Source: Mycobacterium sp. E2733
GTDB lineage: Bacteria > Actinomycetota > Actinomycetes > Mycobacteriales > Mycobacteriaceae
DNA: 64,000 bases
NCBI RefSeq assembly: GCF_001667585.1
Contig: NZ_LZJZ01000111.1
Coordinates: 1-64,000 of the forward strand
Reading direction: 5' to 3'
Shown here: positions 62,104-64,000 of the stretch, piece by piece
Layout of the letters: every line of letters begins with the position of its first letter
Position numbering within the stretch: position 1 is the stretch's first letter
Notes under the pieces: generated by a model
The model's database searches: none
The model's input: the letters and a program-made list of their open reading frames with translations, nothing else
Told to the model about the DNA's origin: nothing
Translations under genes and position numbers: made by a program

Positions 62104-64000
62104 TCAGTCCAGCCGGTAGCGGATCAGCCGGGAACTATTGGCCACCACCGCGACTGACGACGCGTTGTGCAGGATTGCGGCCAGCACGGGGGACAGGGCC
62201 CCGCCGGCGCCGATGATCAGCCCGGCGGCGTTGACCGCGATGGACATGCCGTAGTTCTCCCGGATGACGTCGACGGCCCGGGCGCCCAGGTCCCGCACGT
62301 CGAGCAGGCGATGCAGGTCGTCGTTGGCCAGCGCCACGTCGGCGGTCTCGACGGCCACGTCTGTGCCGGCCAGACCCATGGCGATCCCGATGTCTGCGGC
62401 CGCGAGCGCGGGAGCGTCGTTGATGCCGTCGCCCACCATGCCGACCACGTAGCCCTCGTCCTGCAGCCCGCGCACCACCTCGAGCTTGTCCTCCGGCATC
62501 ACCTCGGCGCGCCACTCGTCGATCCCAAGTTCCTCGGCGACCACCTGAGCGATGTCCGGATGGTCGCCGGTGAGCATGACGATGCGGCGGATCCCGTTGT
62601 CGCGCAACTCCTTCAACACCTCGACCGCCTCCGTCCGCACCTCGTCGCGCAGGCTGATCAGCCCCACCAGCTTGCCGTCGACCGCGAGCAACAGCGGGGT
62701 CTCGGCCTGGCGGCGCAGCCTATCCACCCACTCCGACGCCTTCTTCGACACCCGCACCTTCTCGGCGCGCAGTAGCCCGGGGCTGCCGAGCAGCAGGGTG
62801 CGGCCGTCGGCCCAGGTGCGCATGCCCAGGCCCACCAGGACCTCGCACTCCTCGTGCGGCGGGATGGTGATCTGGCGCTCCTCGGTCGAGCGGATCACCG
62901 CCTCGGCCAGCGGATGGCGGGAATGGATCTCCGAGCTGGCCGCGTAGGCCAGCACCTGCTCGGGCTCCCAATCCTTGTGCAGGGCAATGATATTGGTGAC
63001 CACCGGGCGGCCGACGGTCAGCGTTCCGGTCTTGTCGAACACGATCGCGTCCACCCGGCCGGCCTGTTCGAGGTGCGAGCCGCCCTTGATCAGGATGCCG
63101 CGCCGCGCGCCGTTGCCGATCGCGGCGCTGATCGCGGTCGGCGTGGACAGGCCCACCGCGCACGGGCACGCGATCAACAGCATCGTCATCGCGCGGCGCA
63201 CATCGCCGGTGACCGCCAGGGTGAGAGCCGACACGATGAACGAGGTGGGAACGAAACGGCGGGAGAAGTTTTCGCCCACGGTCTGGATGGGCGCCCGGTC
63301 GTGTTGGGCCTCCTCGACCCGGGTGATGATGCGCCCGATCGCGGTCTGGTTGCCGACGGCCTGCGCGCGCACCACCAGGCGCCCGCGCACCACGACCGAC
63401 CCGGCGTGTACGTGCGCGCCCACCATGACGCTGACGGGCAGGTTCTCGCCGGTGATCGCGGACTGGTTGACGATCGCCTCGCCGTCGACCACCTCGCCGT
63501 CCACCGGGATCGCGACGTGGTCGTGGATGATCACGTCGTCGCCGATCTGGACGCCGTCGATGGGTACCTGTACCTCCGTGCCGTCGGCCAGCAGAACCCA
63601 CGCCGTGTCCTGGCTGCCGCGCAGCAGCTCGGAGATGGCCCGGCGGGTCCGGCGCAGCGTGAGGTCTTGCAGGTACTCACCGATGTTGAGCAGCCACAGC
63701 ACCGTCAGCGCCACCACGTTCTCGCGCAACACCAGGCTCGCCACCGTCGCCGCCGACACCAGGGCGTCGGTGCCGGCCCGGCCGGAGCGCAACGAGCGCA
63801 GCGCGCCGCGCAGGAACGGGTAGCCGGTGAAGATGGTGACGCCGGTGGCCAGAACCCGGCCGTTCGGGCCGAGCAGTGGCGGCCGGGCGAACACGTAGCG
63901 GCGCACGCCGAGCAGCGCCAGCGCCGCACCGCCGACGACCATTCGCAACACGTCGGTGTTGCGGATCTCCTCCGAATGCGGCGCGCGCGCCGGGATCAGC
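62104..64000 (-). CDS. ctpC: CtpC metal-transporting P1B-type ATPase (5' end beyond window)
   Basis: The C-terminal roughly 631 residues of a P1B ATPase; the frame is open to the window edge (LIPARAPHSEEIRNTDVLRM precedes the first internal start codon), so the N-terminal ~90 residues are missing. Actuator ITGENLPVS, TM6 IACPCAVGL, FDKTGTLTVGRP, SRHPLAEAV (HP motif), MLTGDHP and VGDGINDAPAL are all intact. CtpC in M. tuberculosis exports or metallates with Mn2+/Zn2+ and protects against zinc and oxidative stress. The GTG at 63951 is internal, not the true start. Confidence 0.93.
   Translation of the reverse strand, partial: LIPARAPHSEEIRNTDVLRMVVGGAALALLGVRRYVFARPPLLGPNGRVLATGVTIFTGYPFLRGALRSLRSGRAGTDALVSAATVASLVLRENVVALTVLWLLNIGEYLQDLTLRRTRRAISELLRGSQDTAWVLLADGTEVQVPIDGVQIGDDVIIHDHVAIPVDGEVVDGEAIVNQSAITGENLPVSVMVGAHVHAGSVVVRGRLVVRAQAVGNQTAIGRIITRVEEAQHDRAPIQTVGENFSRRFVPTSFIVSALTLAVTGDVRRAMTMLLIACPCAVGLSTPTAISAAIGNGARRGILIKGGSHLEQAGRVDAIVFDKTGTLTVGRPVVTNIIALHKDWEPEQVLAYAASSEIHSRHPLAEAVIRSTEERQITIPPHEECEVLVGLGMRTWADGRTLLLGSPGLLRAEKVRVSKKASEWVDRLRRQAETPLLLAVDGKLVGLISLRDEVRTEAVEVLKELRDNGIRRIVMLTGDHPDIAQVVAEELGIDEWRAEVMPEDKLEVVRGLQDEGYVVGMVGDGINDAPALAAADIGIAMGLAGTDVAVETADVALANDDLHRLLDVRDLGARAVDVIRENYGMSIAVNAAGLIIGAGGALSPVLAAILHNASSVAVVANSSRLIRYRLD

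Overview
The window is chromosomal DNA of a high-GC Mycobacterium, most likely a slow-growing non-tuberculous species. The evidence is two PPE proteins, DUF732 secreted proteins, PknD, PstS lipoproteins, and a long block whose gene order matches (inverted) the M. tuberculosis stretch phoY1 - lpqC - nei2 - lhr - Rv3295 - usfY/usfX - sigF - accA3 - sseA - maf - accE5 - accD5 - birA - Rv3278c - Rv3277 - purK - purE - fadE25, then Rv3272 - Rv3271c - ctpC. Species cannot be settled from sequence alone. All M. tuberculosis comparisons are from memory, not from a search.

Layout. 0-6 kb: a LipJ-type hydrolase/cyclase fusion, a SnoaL-like protein, a small secreted protein, an UlaG-like metallohydrolase and two tandem PPE genes. 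6-10.5 kb: a P1B-5 metal ATPase with a C-terminal hemerythrin domain, divergent from a CBS protein coupled to an FMN glutamate-synthase-like enzyme. 10.5-12.6 kb: a lower-GC patch with DUF732 secreted proteins, a sulfotransferase remnant and empty DNA. 12.6-20.4 kb: a minus-strand three-gene operon of a giant CtpH/CtpI-type ATPase, a DUF5994-like protein, and a full-length P-type ATPase that has lost its phosphorylation Asp, its TGE Glu, the first Asp of TGDGxND and the ATP-binding motifs. 20.6-24.9 kb: phoU-corA-mgtA-like plus-strand operon. 24.9-25.5 kb: a second copy of the two-gene DUF732/CSC-peptide cassette. 25.7-32.7 kb: lpqC, nei2, lhr, tetR. 32.8-35.8 kb: the SigF module (two SigF-type promoters, membrane protein, usfY, rsbW, sigF, and a convergent STAS gene). 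35.9-48.5 kb: acyl-CoA carboxylase and purine genes with housekeeping neighbours, and a KstD-like flavoprotein inserted between accD5 and birA. 48.6-51.9 kb: a translationally coupled receiver-PP2C / CHASE3 kinase / receiver system. 51.9-59.2 kb: a phosphate-uptake locus (pstB-pstS1-pstC-pstA divergent from pstS2-pknD). 59.2-64 kb: a CaiB-type CoA-transferase, a frameshifted methyltransferase, a CDF-like membrane protein and ctpC (cut by the window edge).

Themes. Five P-type ATPases of different classes lie in one window (P1B-5, CtpH/I, the dead P2-like protein, MgtA-like, CtpC). Phosphate sensing and uptake appear twice (PhoU at 20.6 kb, Pst at 52-57 kb). Partner-switching and phosphatase signalling appears twice (RsbW/SigF/STAS and the receiver-PP2C system). 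The most unusual items are the catalytically dead ATPase in an operon with an intact one, and the duplicated two-gene secreted cassette.
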